Assembly: GCA_030374805.1 (NCBI GenBank) | Contig: JARGSG010000231.1 | Span: forward strand, 1 to 64,000 | Direction of reading: 5' to 3' | DNA: 64,000 bases | Source of the DNA: Gracilaria gracilis | Taxonomy: Eukaryota; Rhodophyta; Florideophyceae; Gracilariales; Gracilariaceae | Part shown: one piece after another, positions 22,853-32,513 of the stretch | Layout of the letters: each line of letters opens with the position of its first letter | Position numbering within the stretch: the first letter of the stretch is position 1 | Notes under the pieces: model-generated | What the model was told of the DNA's origin: nothing | Database searches by the model: none | Seen by the model: only the letters and a program-made list of their open reading frames with translations | Made by a program: the position numbers and the translations under genes

Positions 22853-23680
22853 TGAGATTGGGTCGCCGTGGGAAAGCTTCCTTGACGCCCGGTGGGGTCA
22901 CATGGACGGTTGAAAACCACGTGGTGACACGGGATTAGAGCAGTTTTCGTCTGTGATGTCGATGAGGTTTCATTTGAACGGATGATGCTGGTACGAAGGT
23001 ACGTAAAGACGCTCTCTATATCGAGACAGATGGACCACGCTGGATATTTTGGTCGGTGGCCATGACAGAATAGTACTTTGAACGATAAGATATTGTTGCG
23101 GTAGACTCAATCAAATACTGCGAACGTTCTGCCTCAGGGCAAGTGGGCTACTCGGTCTTTTGCCAAATTAGTCGCCAACAAAGAACGTTCAGCCTCAGGG
23201 CAAGAGGGCTCCTCGGTATCTCGCTAAATTAGTCACCAACAAAGAACGGTCCCAAGTGATCCGTTATACTGGCTATATCCTTGTATCGGTTTTGTGGGAT
23301 CGAAGACTTATCGGAGCTCCAATAGACCATCATCATGATGTAGAGAGTCGGTGATGGACGGGCTTATCTAGCTAGCGCCTCAACGGATTGATTGGGTCGA
23401 GGGAGGGCGGCTTTTTGGCTGTGCCACCGTCGGTGGCCCACCGATGCGCAGATCTGCACATGAGAAATTTGCAAAAAAACGCACTCGAGCTCAAGACGTG
23501 CTCGGCCTTGACCCAACTCTCCCACTACCAACAACAAGCGGATGATCCCTGGTCGTGGCAAGGGTAGCGTTCTAGCTCCACTCCGCTTCCAACTCTTTCG
23601 CGCCTCCTCGGGCCACCATCATCGCTTAGCTAGCTTTCCGTCGCTTCAGCTCCCATCATTGCGTCTTGCTCATAGCAATC
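22853..23680. other. Intergenic stretch, transporter to ClpP
   Basis: About 830 bp with no gene. It contains the 61-bp tandem repeat listed separately; the final ~150 bases are pyrimidine-rich and probably the ClpP 5' UTR and promoter. Confidence 0.5.
23123..23252. repeat. 61-bp tandem repeat, about 2.1 copies
   Basis: Two adjacent 61-bp units (23123-23183 and 23184-23244) followed by the start of a third. Each opens AACGTTC and contains GCCTCAGGGCAAG and AATTAGTC. The two full copies differ at roughly nine positions. Confidence 0.85.
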
Positions 23681-24692
23681 ATGTTTTGTTCAGCAGCCTT
23701 CGCCGCTTCGGCAGCTCTGCCGCGTGCTTCCACCTTCTCGCCAAGCGCTTCTTCCAGCTGCGCAGTGCACAGACAGCCTTCTTCGTTTCTTTCTTCTTCG
23801 CGCCCGCTCAGCTTTTTCGCCAGGAATGCTGTACCTGTGGTGCGATCTCGTTCGATTGGGAGATGGACTATGATGCCCATCGGCGTTCCGAAAGTACGTT
23901 CTCCCCATATCATTCGATGTCTGTAACCATGTGATTCGCGTTCTTTCTTTTTTGTTACTCACAAAACTTTTGGATGTTTATATATACATATCCGATATGG
24001 GTTAAAAAATAGGTTCTTTTCCGTGTACCGGGTGCCCCGCAAGCGGATTGGGTCGATATCTACAATCGATTGTATCGCGAGCGCATTATCTTTCTCGGAC
24101 AGGAAATTGACGACGAGATTGCCAACCAAATTATTGCTGTCATGCTGTATCTGGAGTCGGAAGATAACACAAAGCCCATCTATCTGTACATCAACTCCCC
24201 GGGAGGCTCCGTCATTGCAGGTATGGCAATATACGACACCATGAAGCACATCAAGTCTGACGTGATCACCATCAACGTTGGACTGGCGGCTTCCATGGCT
24301 TCGTTTTTGCTAGGGGGGGGTGAAAAGGGCAAGCGGTTGGCACTGCCCCATTCTCGAGTGATGATTCATCAACCGATGGTATGTTACGTAGTTCCTTGTT
24401 TTGTACATTTGGGCATGGCCCGTTATTTTCCTGACTGACAAAGAGTGATTCACGTGTGATTTTTGGATTGATGTAGGGAGGTGCACAAGGGCAGGCGTCA
24501 GATATTGAAGTTGAGGCGCAACAAATCTTGAGAATTCGCGAGAATTTGACCCATGAGTACGCTCGCATGACTGGTCAGAAGTACGAACAATTGCTTCAAG
24601 ACATGGATCGAGATAACTTTATGAGTGCTGCTCAGGCATTAGACTATGGCTTGATTGATCGTATCATAGAAGGAACAAGTCAAGCGATATAA
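23681..24692 (+). CDS. CLPP: Plastid-targeted ClpP serine protease, three exons
   Basis: Exons 23681-23893, 24013-24378 and 24477-24692 join in phase 0 through two GT-AG introns of 119 and 98 bp to give 264 residues. The mature part carries [29 protein letters not shown], the nucleophile block [11 protein letters not shown], the catalytic His in RVMIHQP, and [17 protein letters not shown] with the Asp. So the Ser-His-Asp triad is intact and this is a ClpP, not an inactive ClpR. The first ~75 residues are Ala/Ser/Arg-rich and begin [15 protein letters not shown], as expected of a transit peptide. Red algal plastid genomes usually keep clpC but not clpP, which fits a nuclear gene. It would degrade stromal proteins with a Clp ATPase. 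The third intron side reads TTGATGTAG before exon 3. Confidence 0.9.
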
Positions 24693-24825
24693 GATGCAAC
24701 GGAAACAAACACAGGCGCTTTCTACAGACGCTTTCTACAGACAATGTATGCGAAACAATAGTTGTGTAAGAGTTGGTATGTACTGGTGAGTCGAGTTAGA
24801 CAGTTGACATGTGAGCAAGTTACTT

Positions 24826-25563
24826 TCATCCAGGCAGTAAAATTTGAACCTCGGAGGGCTGCGTCTGTTCGTGCTGAGCTTGGTTTTGCTCTGGGTGCGA
24901 TGGAGCGTTCTTGGGTTGCGAAGCGTGAAAAAGTGCGTGCACCCTGAAAAGAACCAGTACGGTAAATACTAAGACGCCAAACGCGACGCAGCCGTTAATG
25001 AGGCGATGCATCCAAAGCGGCACGTCGAAAACTACGCAGCTATGGTGTAAGAGGTAGAAGGCAAAGACGAGACAAAATGTGCCCAGAAAGCGATGAAAAC
25101 GAGCCCACGCGCGACGCCACAGGGAAGGAGGGCTTTTCTCCGGACGAAGCACGCCCGATGTAGCCTGCAACGCGACTGCGCACAACAAGACGGAACCGAG
25201 CAGGATGTGCTGCAGCGGGGCGCGTTCGGATGCAAACAAGACGGCGAGAAGATGGGTCTGGGCGGTGAGAATTAGCACGGCTATCATTGTGAAGCGGTGA
25301 ACGGGGAACGAAGACGACTTTCTGAGGGAAGAGAACAGGTGGGCGAGGGGGAGCAAGAGCGTCCATGCGAATGTGACGGACAAGGCATGCCAAACGAAGA
25401 AAGCGCCGTAGCGGGAGGTGTAAGAGGCTTGAGGGTAGGAGAGGGGTTCAGCGGCGGGGGGCGCGGGATCAGAGGCAGGCGCAGCGGAGACAACTGCGAG
25501 AGCGAGGGCGAGGGCGAGGGCGAGGGCGAGGGAGAGCAGTACGGGAAGGTGGATGAGCCGCAT
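24826..25563 (-). CDS. Cytochrome b561-like membrane protein
   Basis: The 245-residue product starts with a Leu/Ala repeat signal sequence (encoded by a GAGGGC-type hexamer repeat on the plus strand) ending around SAAPASD. Five further hydrophobic segments follow. Histidines lie where b561 proteins bind two haems: WHALSVTFAW, PVHRFT, QHILLGSVLLCAVALQATSG, and RFHRFLG near FYLLHHSC. These proteins pass electrons across membranes, often from ascorbate, or act as ferric reductases. There is no DOMON domain. The tail is Gln/Pro-rich and hydrophilic. It is divergent from the Cyc8 gene. Function beyond the fold is not shown. Confidence 0.65.
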   Translation of the reverse strand: MRLIHLPVLLSLALALALALALAVVSAAPASDPAPPAAEPLSYPQASYTSRYGAFFVWHALSVTFAWTLLLPLAHLFSSLRKSSSFPVHRFTMIAVLILTAQTHLLAVLFASERAPLQHILLGSVLLCAVALQATSGVLRPEKSPPSLWRRAWARFHRFLGTFCLVFAFYLLHHSCVVFDVPLWMHRLINGCVAFGVLVFTVLVLFRVHALFHASQPKNAPSHPEQNQAQHEQTQPSEVQILLPG

Positions 25564-26455
25564 GGCGAAGGAAGCGGATGGGCGTTGGGAAGGTCGCTCT
25601 CAGGACGGGGGCGGCGCAATCATATGATACGCACTGTTGCGGGCACGGGGCGGCAATAGATACTGTACGTGTACAGTATCTAGCAAGGCGGCCAGTGGCA
25701 GGGCTAAAGTTATAACGACGGAGGAGGCTGGCGGCGGCAAATTCAATTGGTACACGCGTGCGCCAATTAAGGCGGCGCCTCGCGTTGAAGGGACGGCGCA
25801 CGCGCTCCACGCAGCGGCGCGGCGCGGCGCGCGCGCGACGACGCGCTTTACAGCTCGTCAGCGGCGCATACGTGCGCTGTAAGGCGGCACGCGATGCGTT
25901 TCGGCGGCGCGCGCGGCTGCCGCCGCGGCGCGCTGCGTGTCCAACCGTTGGCGCGCGTTTGTCGCGCTTTTGACTGCTCTGTGCTGCGCTCGGCGCACGC
26001 GGCTGCGCCGACGCGGCCTGCCGCTTTACTGTGCCGCTTTGTGCGCCAGCTGTTTACCGCGCGCGCCGCGCGCCAGCCGCGCGCCCCGTTTACATATTCG
26101 CTCCTGTTTGCACTCGCCACTGCGCACGCACGCCACCAGCTCGCGCCTCTGTTCTCTTCCCGTGTCGACGCCCCCTACCCGCCCCCCGAATCTTCGCCTC
26201 CTCTCCTCCTCCCTCCCCCCACCCCCAAAACCTCCCTTCTCCTTCTTCTCTCTCACCTTAAATACCTGTTCCGCTTGTGCCCCCTCCCCGCTCCGTACCA
26301 ACTCCCGCCGGTGCTCCCCGCACCCCGGTCCCTCCAATTTCCTCCAAAACTTGGCGCGCACCCCTCCCCAACCCTCCAACCCTCCCGCACCGCCCTTCCA
26401 CGCGTGCGCCCCCCCTCCCTTACGTCACGCTAGAGCACACCACTCTCCTCCACCC
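25564..26455. other. GC-rich divergent promoter region (b561-like and Cyc8)
   Basis: About 890 bp, extremely rich in GCGC and CpG between about 25780 and 26130, then strongly C-rich (poly-Pro-like) from 26160 to 26430. The upstream in-frame extension of the Cyc8 frame has no protein-like features and is taken as noncoding. Confidence 0.5.
25659..25680. promoter_or_regulatory. 22-bp GTAC-cored palindrome
   Basis: Perfect inverted repeat GATACTGTAC - GT - GTACAGTATC, about 100 bp upstream of the b561-like start and 780 bp upstream of Cyc8. Its form suits a dimeric DNA-binding protein. Role inferred only from shape and place. Confidence 0.4.
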
Positions 26456-29400
26456 ATGGCCGCGCACGACTTGAACTTGCCTGCCTCTCTCACGCGAGTG
26501 CTCTCCGAAGTCAAGAGCGCCATATGGTTTCGCATAGGCGTCCTACACGAGGACATGGGCGATTATGATGCCGCTCTCTCAGCCTTCGAAAAGGCCCTCG
26601 GTCACAACCCCACCAACGCTTCCGCCTCCGCCAAAGCCGGCCTCATTCTCCTCAAGAAGGAGAATTTCCCGCGCGCTATCGATTATCTGGACGCTTCCGT
26701 GCGAAGAGATAGCACCAATGCCGCCGCCTGGGCCGGTTTGGCGCACTGCTACCTCATGACCGATGATCTTGAGCATGCGTACATGGCGTATCACACCACG
26801 CTGCAGCGAAAGCCCCAGCAGACTGATCCCAACCTATGGTTTGGCATCGGCGTCTTGTACGATCGTCTTGGTATGCTGGATGACGCCCTTCATGCATTCC
26901 ATTCCGTTCTCGCCGTCACACCGCATTACCAGCGCGCCGATGAAGTGTACTATGCAATCGGTCTTATCCACAAGGAACAGCACAAGTATGACCACGCTCA
27001 CGAGTATATGACCAAGGTCATGACTGTTATTAATAATCAGCAACCTGCCGCATACGCCGAGGCTTTGTATCAGATCGGCCATATTCATGAACTTGCGGGT
27101 AGTACCACCTCCGCAATGGACGCCTACCAACGCTCTCTTGCACAGAATGCCAACCATCCAAAATGTTTGCAGGCGCTGGCCATTCTAATGTCCAAAACTG
27201 GAAAGCATGATGATGCACTCAATCTGCTGCAACGCGCATCGCGCCTCGATCAGACCGACGCCCAAGTCTTCTATGTCATGGGAAGAGTGGCGATGGCCAC
27301 CAATAATTACCACGTCGCATATGAGAGTTATCAGCAGGCCGTGTATCGTGATGGAAAGAACGCCGATTTTTGGTGCGCAATCGGTGTGCTATACTTTCAT
27401 ATGCGTCAATATCGGGACGCTATGGACGCTTATACTCGTGCTATTCATATTAATCCTAGACTGCCGGAAGTTTGGTATGACATGGGAACACTTTATGAAC
27501 TGTACAACCAGTACAACGACGCTGTGGATGCATACCAACACGCGCTTCAGCTGCAGGCAAACGATCCGCTTACTAACGAGAGACTTGTCATCGTGCAGAG
27601 GGCAATTGCCACCCGTGTGGCACCTCAGCAGCCCTCTGCGCTTCCCCGAACGGCTGGTCCACCCTTGTCGCCTAATCCTGCTACTGCTATGCGACCCCAT
27701 GCCAAAGCTGATTTTGTGGCGAGAATTGGTGCTTTGCCTCCTCCGCCACAGGCGCCTATTGCTCAACCATCTGTGTCCTCTACTCCTTCTCACGTACCGG
27801 AACGACAGGTTTTGCAACCTGTCTCATCACCGCCTTCCAAACTGTCTGCACCAGCTATTGTTACTCCATCGCTGCCCGCAGTCGCAGAACATACCGCTAC
27901 TGCAGTGCATCCGTCGAGTGTGGTGGCTAATGTGAGAGATAGCACTCTTGCTGCCGCTGCTGCTGCTGCTGCTGCTAGTGGTGCCAACAATCCTAACAAC
28001 GCTGGTGTGGTGGTTGCACCAGTAATGGCTAATGCTTCTGTGTCCCCGTGGAGACCCGAGATGAAACCTACTCCTATGGACACTAGCATGCCTATGCAGG
28101 AAACTGCACCTTCTGGGGTGCATGTGTCACCCCCGAAGCATGATCGCGATCTTGGTCGACGTAACGAAGTTGATGTAGCCTCTCAACTCAGTTCGCATCG
28201 CTCGCGATCTCCTCCAAGGCCCAAACCGGAAGCTCATCCAGTTGGTCCTAGATCGCCGAATGTTTCCAAGCCCTCTCTTGTCGTTCAACAAACGCTTACG
28301 TCACAGATCCCCGCCGACAACTCTGAAGCCCATGTGCGAGCTTCGCAACATGTGTCAATACCAATGTCGAGTACACCTGTGAATACTGGCATTTCCTCAC
28401 TAGTTAACAAAAGATCGCTGAGTCCACCGCGATCTCGACCTGGCTTCCAGGAGGAGCCGGACAGACAGGACCGCCAGGAAGTGACGCAAGTTGGCATCTC
28501 GGCGCACAGTCCCAAGAATGATGATGGTTCTCGACGACGTTCTGCTGATTCGCAGCAACGCCGCTTTCAATCCCGAGACAGTGATCACATGGAAGTGAGT
28601 CCCTCTAATTCAGCGATAGGAAGAGAATCGAGAGTTTCTCCTCCCCCTAATGCGAGCAAGCCTTCGCCGTTGGAAGCTCGCACGATTACCAAATGGGACC
28701 GGAATGAACCCAACACCTCTGCAGAAGGCAAGGAAAGCCGTAATGCTGAACGCAAAACTCCAGATCGGTTGGAAAGAAAGGAGGATGAGGATATGGAGGG
28801 GCGTTCAATGAATGAGAATGGCTTTCGCAAACATGTCTCGCCAACGCCGATGAACGACGAAAGTCGTCGGTACGTTGACGAGCGTGCGCCGCACTTCTCG
28901 CGTGGCGCGGACAACTCGTCTCGTCATTCTGGGACTTCGTCGTATGAACGGAAGCGTAGCGAGGGTGGGATCAAGCGGCAAAGGAGGCATTTGGAAGATT
29001 CTGAGCGCTTTTCGCCCGAGGCGCCGAGCACTCAGAAGCACAAGGCAGATCGTCGACGCGAGTCAAATGGAAGTTTAGAAGATAAGGACATGGACACTCA
29101 TGTGGAGGCCTCAGGTGCTGGCTCTAACAATGTTGGGGGAACTGGACCTTCAGTTGGGGGCTCTGGAAACGCTGCAAGTACCGGAGGAGTCAGTGGTGCT
29201 AATGGTGCTGGAGTTGGTGCCACTGGTGGTAGTACTGGAGGAAGTGGTTCTAGAAAGCAATCTAGTTCTGGATATCCAGTTCTTGTTAATTCGGGATCGA
29301 ACGGAAGTCTGAACAAGTTCGACGTTGAGGAGGCGATGTTGCCCAGACTACCTCCGCTTCCCCTGAATAGCAAGGCTGGAACTCGCAGCCGACGAGAGGT

Positions 29401-30502
29401 TATCAAAGAGGGTTCGTTCTCGGAGGGATCCCGTCGTCGACCTCGCATTTCTGATCCGTATGCATCAGACGAGAAGGGAGGTGAAGCGGAGGAAGGAAGT
29501 CGTGTGAATTCGAAAGCTGTACCCGCGGCAGGGGGTACTTCGTCTCGGCTGAGTCGGTCGCCTGAATCTCGTGAGTATGGGGAGACAAGCAAGCGGGGTG
29601 GCGACTCGAAAGAGGCACGGGCACCGATTGGTCGGCCATTCGCATTCCGCAGTGTACCTATGCCTTCGTCGAAGCATAGTCAAAGAGGTGAGAATTCGGC
29701 GTCTGGGCGGGAGTATTCTGGGGGAAATGAATCTGTTAGAAAGGATGATCGTGATCAGTATGCATCCAGCCCTACGAATTCGAGGATGCAATCGCCGACA
29801 AGAAGCAATCATGACAGAGCAGAATCGCACAGAGGTGGGGCGAAACATAAGAGTTCGGACTCACGAAATGCTGATGCACACGGCGATATGAGCAGAAGAA
29901 GAGAGGAGGATGGGAACGGACGAGCGTCTATGAGAAGAAGAAGTGAGGAAGGGAAAGAGTGTCATCGTGAACGGTCGTGTTCCGGTGGACGTTCTGGACA
30001 TGATGGAGGACGGGAGTACTCACGTGATGGGAGTGGTGGGGACGGTGCGTTTGGCAGCGGAGCGCCTGCGTCGTTCTCCAAGTCACTGTCGCGATCTGGT
30101 GCAGCCACAGGTCTTTCTTCGCCGTTCGGAGGGCGTCGAGGCAACGGGGAAAAGACATACCGTGCATCGCACGGGGGCAAAGGCGGAGATGGCGATTCAG
30201 ACGATATGGATCGTGGGGACAGTACGTCAAGAGGGCAAAAACGAAAGGTTGAGGAGATGCCCAGCGATGACGGTGGCAGGGATAGCAGCCCGGATCGACG
30301 CAGTGGGAAGAACGGAGTAGGGCGCAACGGTGAGGCTGGGGTACGACGGATGGGGGTTGGTGTGGGGGGCAAGGTTCATGGAGTGGTGGAGGGCAGAAAT
30401 GGGGCCGAGACGGAGGGGAGCAGACATAATAAGAGACTGAGATCAATTAATGGACTGAGTGAACAGTCTGGGGACAATCGGATTCGTGGGAAAGAAGTTT
30501 AG
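26456..30502 (+). CDS. Cyc8/Ssn6-type TPR transcriptional corepressor
   Basis: The 1348-residue product has about ten TPR units in residues ~20-390, including AIWFRIGVLHEDMGDYDAAL, DPNLWFGIGVLYDRLGMLDD, DEVYYAIGLIHKEQHKYDHA, AQVFYVMGRVAMATNNYHVA and LPEVWYDMGTLYELYNQYND. The order and text match Cyc8/Ssn6, which with Tup1 represses genes by contacting DNA-bound factors and recruiting histone deacetylases. The last ~950 residues are disordered: Pro/Ser/Ala-rich, a polyalanine run near 27950, then Arg/Asp/Ser/Gly-rich with RSRSPPRP-like clusters, a Gly-rich section (29110-29260) and charged repeats. The ATG at 26456 (MAAHDLNLP) is chosen as the start of conserved text. Single exon of 4 kb, no breaks. 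Confidence 0.85.
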   Translation: MAAHDLNLPASLTRVLSEVKSAIWFRIGVLHEDMGDYDAALSAFEKALGHNPTNASASAKAGLILLKKENFPRAIDYLDASVRRDSTNAAAWAGLAHCYLMTDDLEHAYMAYHTTLQRKPQQTDPNLWFGIGVLYDRLGMLDDALHAFHSVLAVTPHYQRADEVYYAIGLIHKEQHKYDHAHEYMTKVMTVINNQQPAAYAEALYQIGHIHELAGSTTSAMDAYQRSLAQNANHPKCLQALAILMSKTGKHDDALNLLQRASRLDQTDAQVFYVMGRVAMATNNYHVAYESYQQAVYRDGKNADFWCAIGVLYFHMRQYRDAMDAYTRAIHINPRLPEVWYDMGTLYELYNQYNDAVDAYQHALQLQANDPLTNERLVIVQRAIATRVAPQQPSALPRTAGPPLSPNPATAMRPHAKADFVARIGALPPPPQAPIAQPSVSSTPSHVPERQVLQPVSSPPSKLSAPAIVTPSLPAVAEHTATAVHPSSVVANVRDSTLAAAAAAAAASGANNPNNAGVVVAPVMANASVSPWRPEMKPTPMDTSMPMQETAPSGVHVSPPKHDRDLGRRNEVDVASQLSSHRSRSPPRPKPEAHPVGPRSPNVSKPSLVVQQTLTSQIPADNSEAHVRASQHVSIPMSSTPVNTGISSLVNKRSLSPPRSRPGFQEEPDRQDRQEVTQVGISAHSPKNDDGSRRRSADSQQRRFQSRDSDHMEVSPSNSAIGRESRVSPPPNASKPSPLEARTITKWDRNEPNTSAEGKESRNAERKTPDRLERKEDEDMEGRSMNENGFRKHVSPTPMNDESRRYVDERAPHFSRGADNSSRHSGTSSYERKRSEGGIKRQRRHLEDSERFSPEAPSTQKHKADRRRESNGSLEDKDMDTHVEASGAGSNNVGGTGPSVGGSGNAASTGGVSGANGAGVGATGGSTGGSGSRKQSSSGYPVLVNSGSNGSLNKFDVEEAMLPRLPPLPLNSKAGTRSRREVIKEGSFSEGSRRRPRISDPYASDEKGGEAEEGSRVNSKAVPAAGGTSSRLSRSPESREYGETSKRGGDSKEARAPIGRPFAFRSVPMPSSKHSQRGENSASGREYSGGNESVRKDDRDQYASSPTNSRMQSPTRSNHDRAESHRGGAKHKSSDSRNADAHGDMSRRREEDGNGRASMRRRSEEGKECHRERSCSGGRSGHDGGREYSRDGSGGDGAFGSGAPASFSKSLSRSGAATGLSSPFGGRRGNGEKTYRASHGGKGGDGDSDDMDRGDSTSRGQKRKVEEMPSDDGGRDSSPDRRSGKNGVGRNGEAGVRRMGVGVGGKVHGVVEGRNGAETEGSRHNKRLRSINGLSEQSGDNRIRGKEV

Positions 30503-30783
30503 AGCTCTTTTTGTTTTTATGATAATGATATAAGTAGGGCTTTATGTTGGGCGAGTTTTGTGCACATAAAGATGATGTTGAGGAGTTTTTTGGTTGAAGA
30601 AGCCAAGTATGATGAGGGGGGGGTTTGTGAGATAAATGTGGAGATGTGGGGAGAGGAAGGGGGGGAGGGGGGGTGCTGGGGCGGATTTAAAAAAAGGGCG
30701 AGCACAGTATGAGGGGGCGGAGGAGGCGGCGTTTGAACGGCGCTCTACGCAACGCGCTCGAGTGCCGGTTGAGTTATATATAC

Positions 30784-30796
30784 GTACCGTTGGTAC
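30784..30796. promoter_or_regulatory. Palindrome GTACC-GTT-GGTAC next to a TATATATA run
   Basis: Directly follows TTATATATAC and is followed by AGTACAGTATC. The same core and TATA arrangement recurs at 31382. Confidence 0.35.
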
Positions 30797-30895
30797 AGTA
30801 CAGTATCTTATCTGCTGGGCTGAGTGCTTTACAGCGGCTTGCGCACGTGGGGCGCAGCGGGACAAAGTGATCTGCAGCTGGCGGCGGCGGCGGCG

Positions 30896-30960
30896 GTGGC
30901 TGCGGCGGCTGCGGCTGCGGCTGCGGCTGCGGCTGCGGCTGCGGCTGCGGCTGCGGCGGC
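30896..30960. repeat. GGCTGC hexanucleotide microsatellite
   Basis: About nine near-perfect units of GGCTGC flanked by GGCGGC variants; reads as poly-Ala or poly-Gln/Pro in various frames, which explains spurious open frames here. Confidence 0.9.
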
Positions 30961-31381
30961 TCTCGTTGCCGCTGCGGGCGCAGCAGACAGCAGACGGTGG
31001 CGGCGCGCAAGAAAGAGCACGACTGGCTGCGCGTGTGCGAACGCCGAGGCGGCGCGACTCACTTCGACGGGGCGGCAACGGCGCGCGAGCGACGGCCGGC
31101 GCCACGACGGCCACGTGTGGCGGCGCTTGGCGCAGATGTGCGCGCCGGCGGCGGAGAAACGACCGCGTTTGCGGGTGACGTGGAAGCTGTGCTGTGTGAC
31201 GTGGAAGCTTTCAAACGCGCCGCGCCGCGCCGCCACCGCCGCTTCGATGGCTGTGCTCGTTTCGGTTGACGGATTCGACGCGCGTGCGTGCGCGTGCGCG
31301 ATGCTGCGTTGGCGCCGCTTCGCGCCGCTGACGCCGCTGTTTGGCGCCTTTGACGCGCGCGCGCGTGTCAAGTGTATCTAT

Positions 31382-31394
31382 ATACCGTTGGTAT
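31382..31394 (+). promoter_or_regulatory. Palindrome ATACC-GTT-GGTAT, promoter-proximal
   Basis: Lies 103-115 bp upstream of the RbcX-like ATG and overlaps a TATA-like TCTATATACC. It repeats the core seen at 30784. Likely core-promoter or factor site, by position only. Confidence 0.4.
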
Positions 31395-31496
31395 GTCGCC
31401 GCGCCGCCTTGCGTGCACGCCCCTTTAAAAGGAGCGCGCGCGGTGCGTGCAACCGCTCCAGACGCTGTGCGTATCCTATCCAGCCGCTGCTCCCCC

Positions 31497-32513
31497 ATGA
31501 ACACTGTTCCCTCCTTCGTGCCGCTTTCGTCGTTCGTCGCCGCTGCCTCGCCGCCAAAGCCGCTGCTTTGTCGCCGCGCGCGCCGCCCGCACCACGCCGT
31601 CACCACCGCCGTGCTCGACACGCCGGCCCGCAACACCTATCTGCAGCGCCATGCAGAGGTTGCGCTTCGTAACTTTCTCACCCGGCGCGCCGTCAATACC
31701 GTCATGTACTACATGCATGAGCTGGGCGACAGCATCACCAGCAACTGGCTGCACGCCTTTGACCACTTTTCCGACAAGGTGCGCGAGGATCGTTTCGTGG
31801 ACGCCGACGACTACTTGCAGCGCATGATGAGGGCTGACACCGAGTCTAAAACCATCCAGGTTTCGCACCTTGGCGGCAGGCTGCTTCGCAACTACCATAT
31901 CACCATTGAGCCGTATCGCATCGCCAAGAGGATATTCGCCATTCGCAAGCAGCTGTCGGCCGAGTGGGCCACCGACTTGAAATGCATCCGAATAGAGAAC
32001 GTGGAGATTCAGAGAATGGCCGTGGAAAGTATCCTCTGTACTAGTGAAGCTGAGCTGCAGTCCAAGCGCAACCTCACCTTTGACAGTGACCCCTTCTCCA
32101 ATGAAAACACGCCGCTTCGCTACAAGAACTATCACGCGCTCAAAACATTAACTACCAGACATGCCGTGTCGCGACTGTTACCATACATACGTGACAGTGG
32201 CCCCAACCATGACTACATGTACCTGCTGCAGTTCTGCAAGGCGTACGGTTCTATTGACGATGGAGATGATTTCGTGAGGAAACTCATGGCCAGGCCGCTG
32301 GAGAACAGGACTCACCCGAATCATCTCATCCAGCCAAGGGGCCTGGCGCTGCAAATCCTGGAACTCAGATGGGTTGTGGCAGAGGAATGGATTTCTATCA
32401 TGAAGTTCATCCCGGAGGAACACATGCTCATGAACCGCAGCATCCTGGAACGCTCGGTTATGATGGAGGTTGACTCGGAGCGAGGCGTGGAGGGAGGTGG
32501 CATGTCGTCTTGA
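31497..32513 (+). CDS. Plastid-targeted protein with two tandem RbcX-like domains
   Basis: The 338-residue product has a basic, Ser/Pro-rich N-terminus (residues 1-45) like a transit peptide, then two related all-helical domains. Domain 1 (about 50-182) reads NFLTRRAVNTVM, NWLHAF, DADDYLQRMM, then after a ~23-residue insert RIAKRIFAIRKQLSAEW and ENVEIQR. Domain 2 (about 212-325) repeats it: LTTRHAVSRLL, YLLQF, DDGDDFVRKLM, insert, GLALQILELRWVVAEEW and NRSILERS. This order (helix LT-AV, WL-F, YL-LM, LRI-VR-LAE, N-R) is that of RbcX, the homodimeric Rubisco assembly chaperone. If right, one chain carries both halves of a dimer-like unit. The ATG at 31497 has a C-rich leader. Family call is by eye; the alternative is another plastid helical protein. 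Confidence 0.6.
   Translation: MNTVPSFVPLSSFVAAASPPKPLLCRRARRPHHAVTTAVLDTPARNTYLQRHAEVALRNFLTRRAVNTVMYYMHELGDSITSNWLHAFDHFSDKVREDRFVDADDYLQRMMRADTESKTIQVSHLGGRLLRNYHITIEPYRIAKRIFAIRKQLSAEWATDLKCIRIENVEIQRMAVESILCTSEAELQSKRNLTFDSDPFSNENTPLRYKNYHALKTLTTRHAVSRLLPYIRDSGPNHDYMYLLQFCKAYGSIDDGDDFVRKLMARPLENRTHPNHLIQPRGLALQILELRWVVAEEWISIMKFIPEEHMLMNRSILERSVMMEVDSERGVEGGGMSS

Larger units (their letters stand above)
30503..31496. other. GC-rich intergenic region upstream of the RbcX-like gene
   Basis: Nearly 1 kb. It holds a GGCTGC hexamer array (30896-30960), two GTT-centred palindromes (30784 and 31382) and very GC-rich DNA. Open frames across the hexamers are products of the repeat and composition. 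Confidence 0.5.

Noticed and set aside
25937..26455. N-terminal extension of the Cyc8 frame.
   Set aside because: Composition follows the GC- and C-rich flank and there is no conserved text before MAAHDLNL at 26456.
30824..31672. Long polyalanine-rich open frame on the plus strand.
   Set aside because: Produced by the GGCTGC hexamers and high GC; it overlaps the RbcX-like gene in another phase and has no protein-like text.
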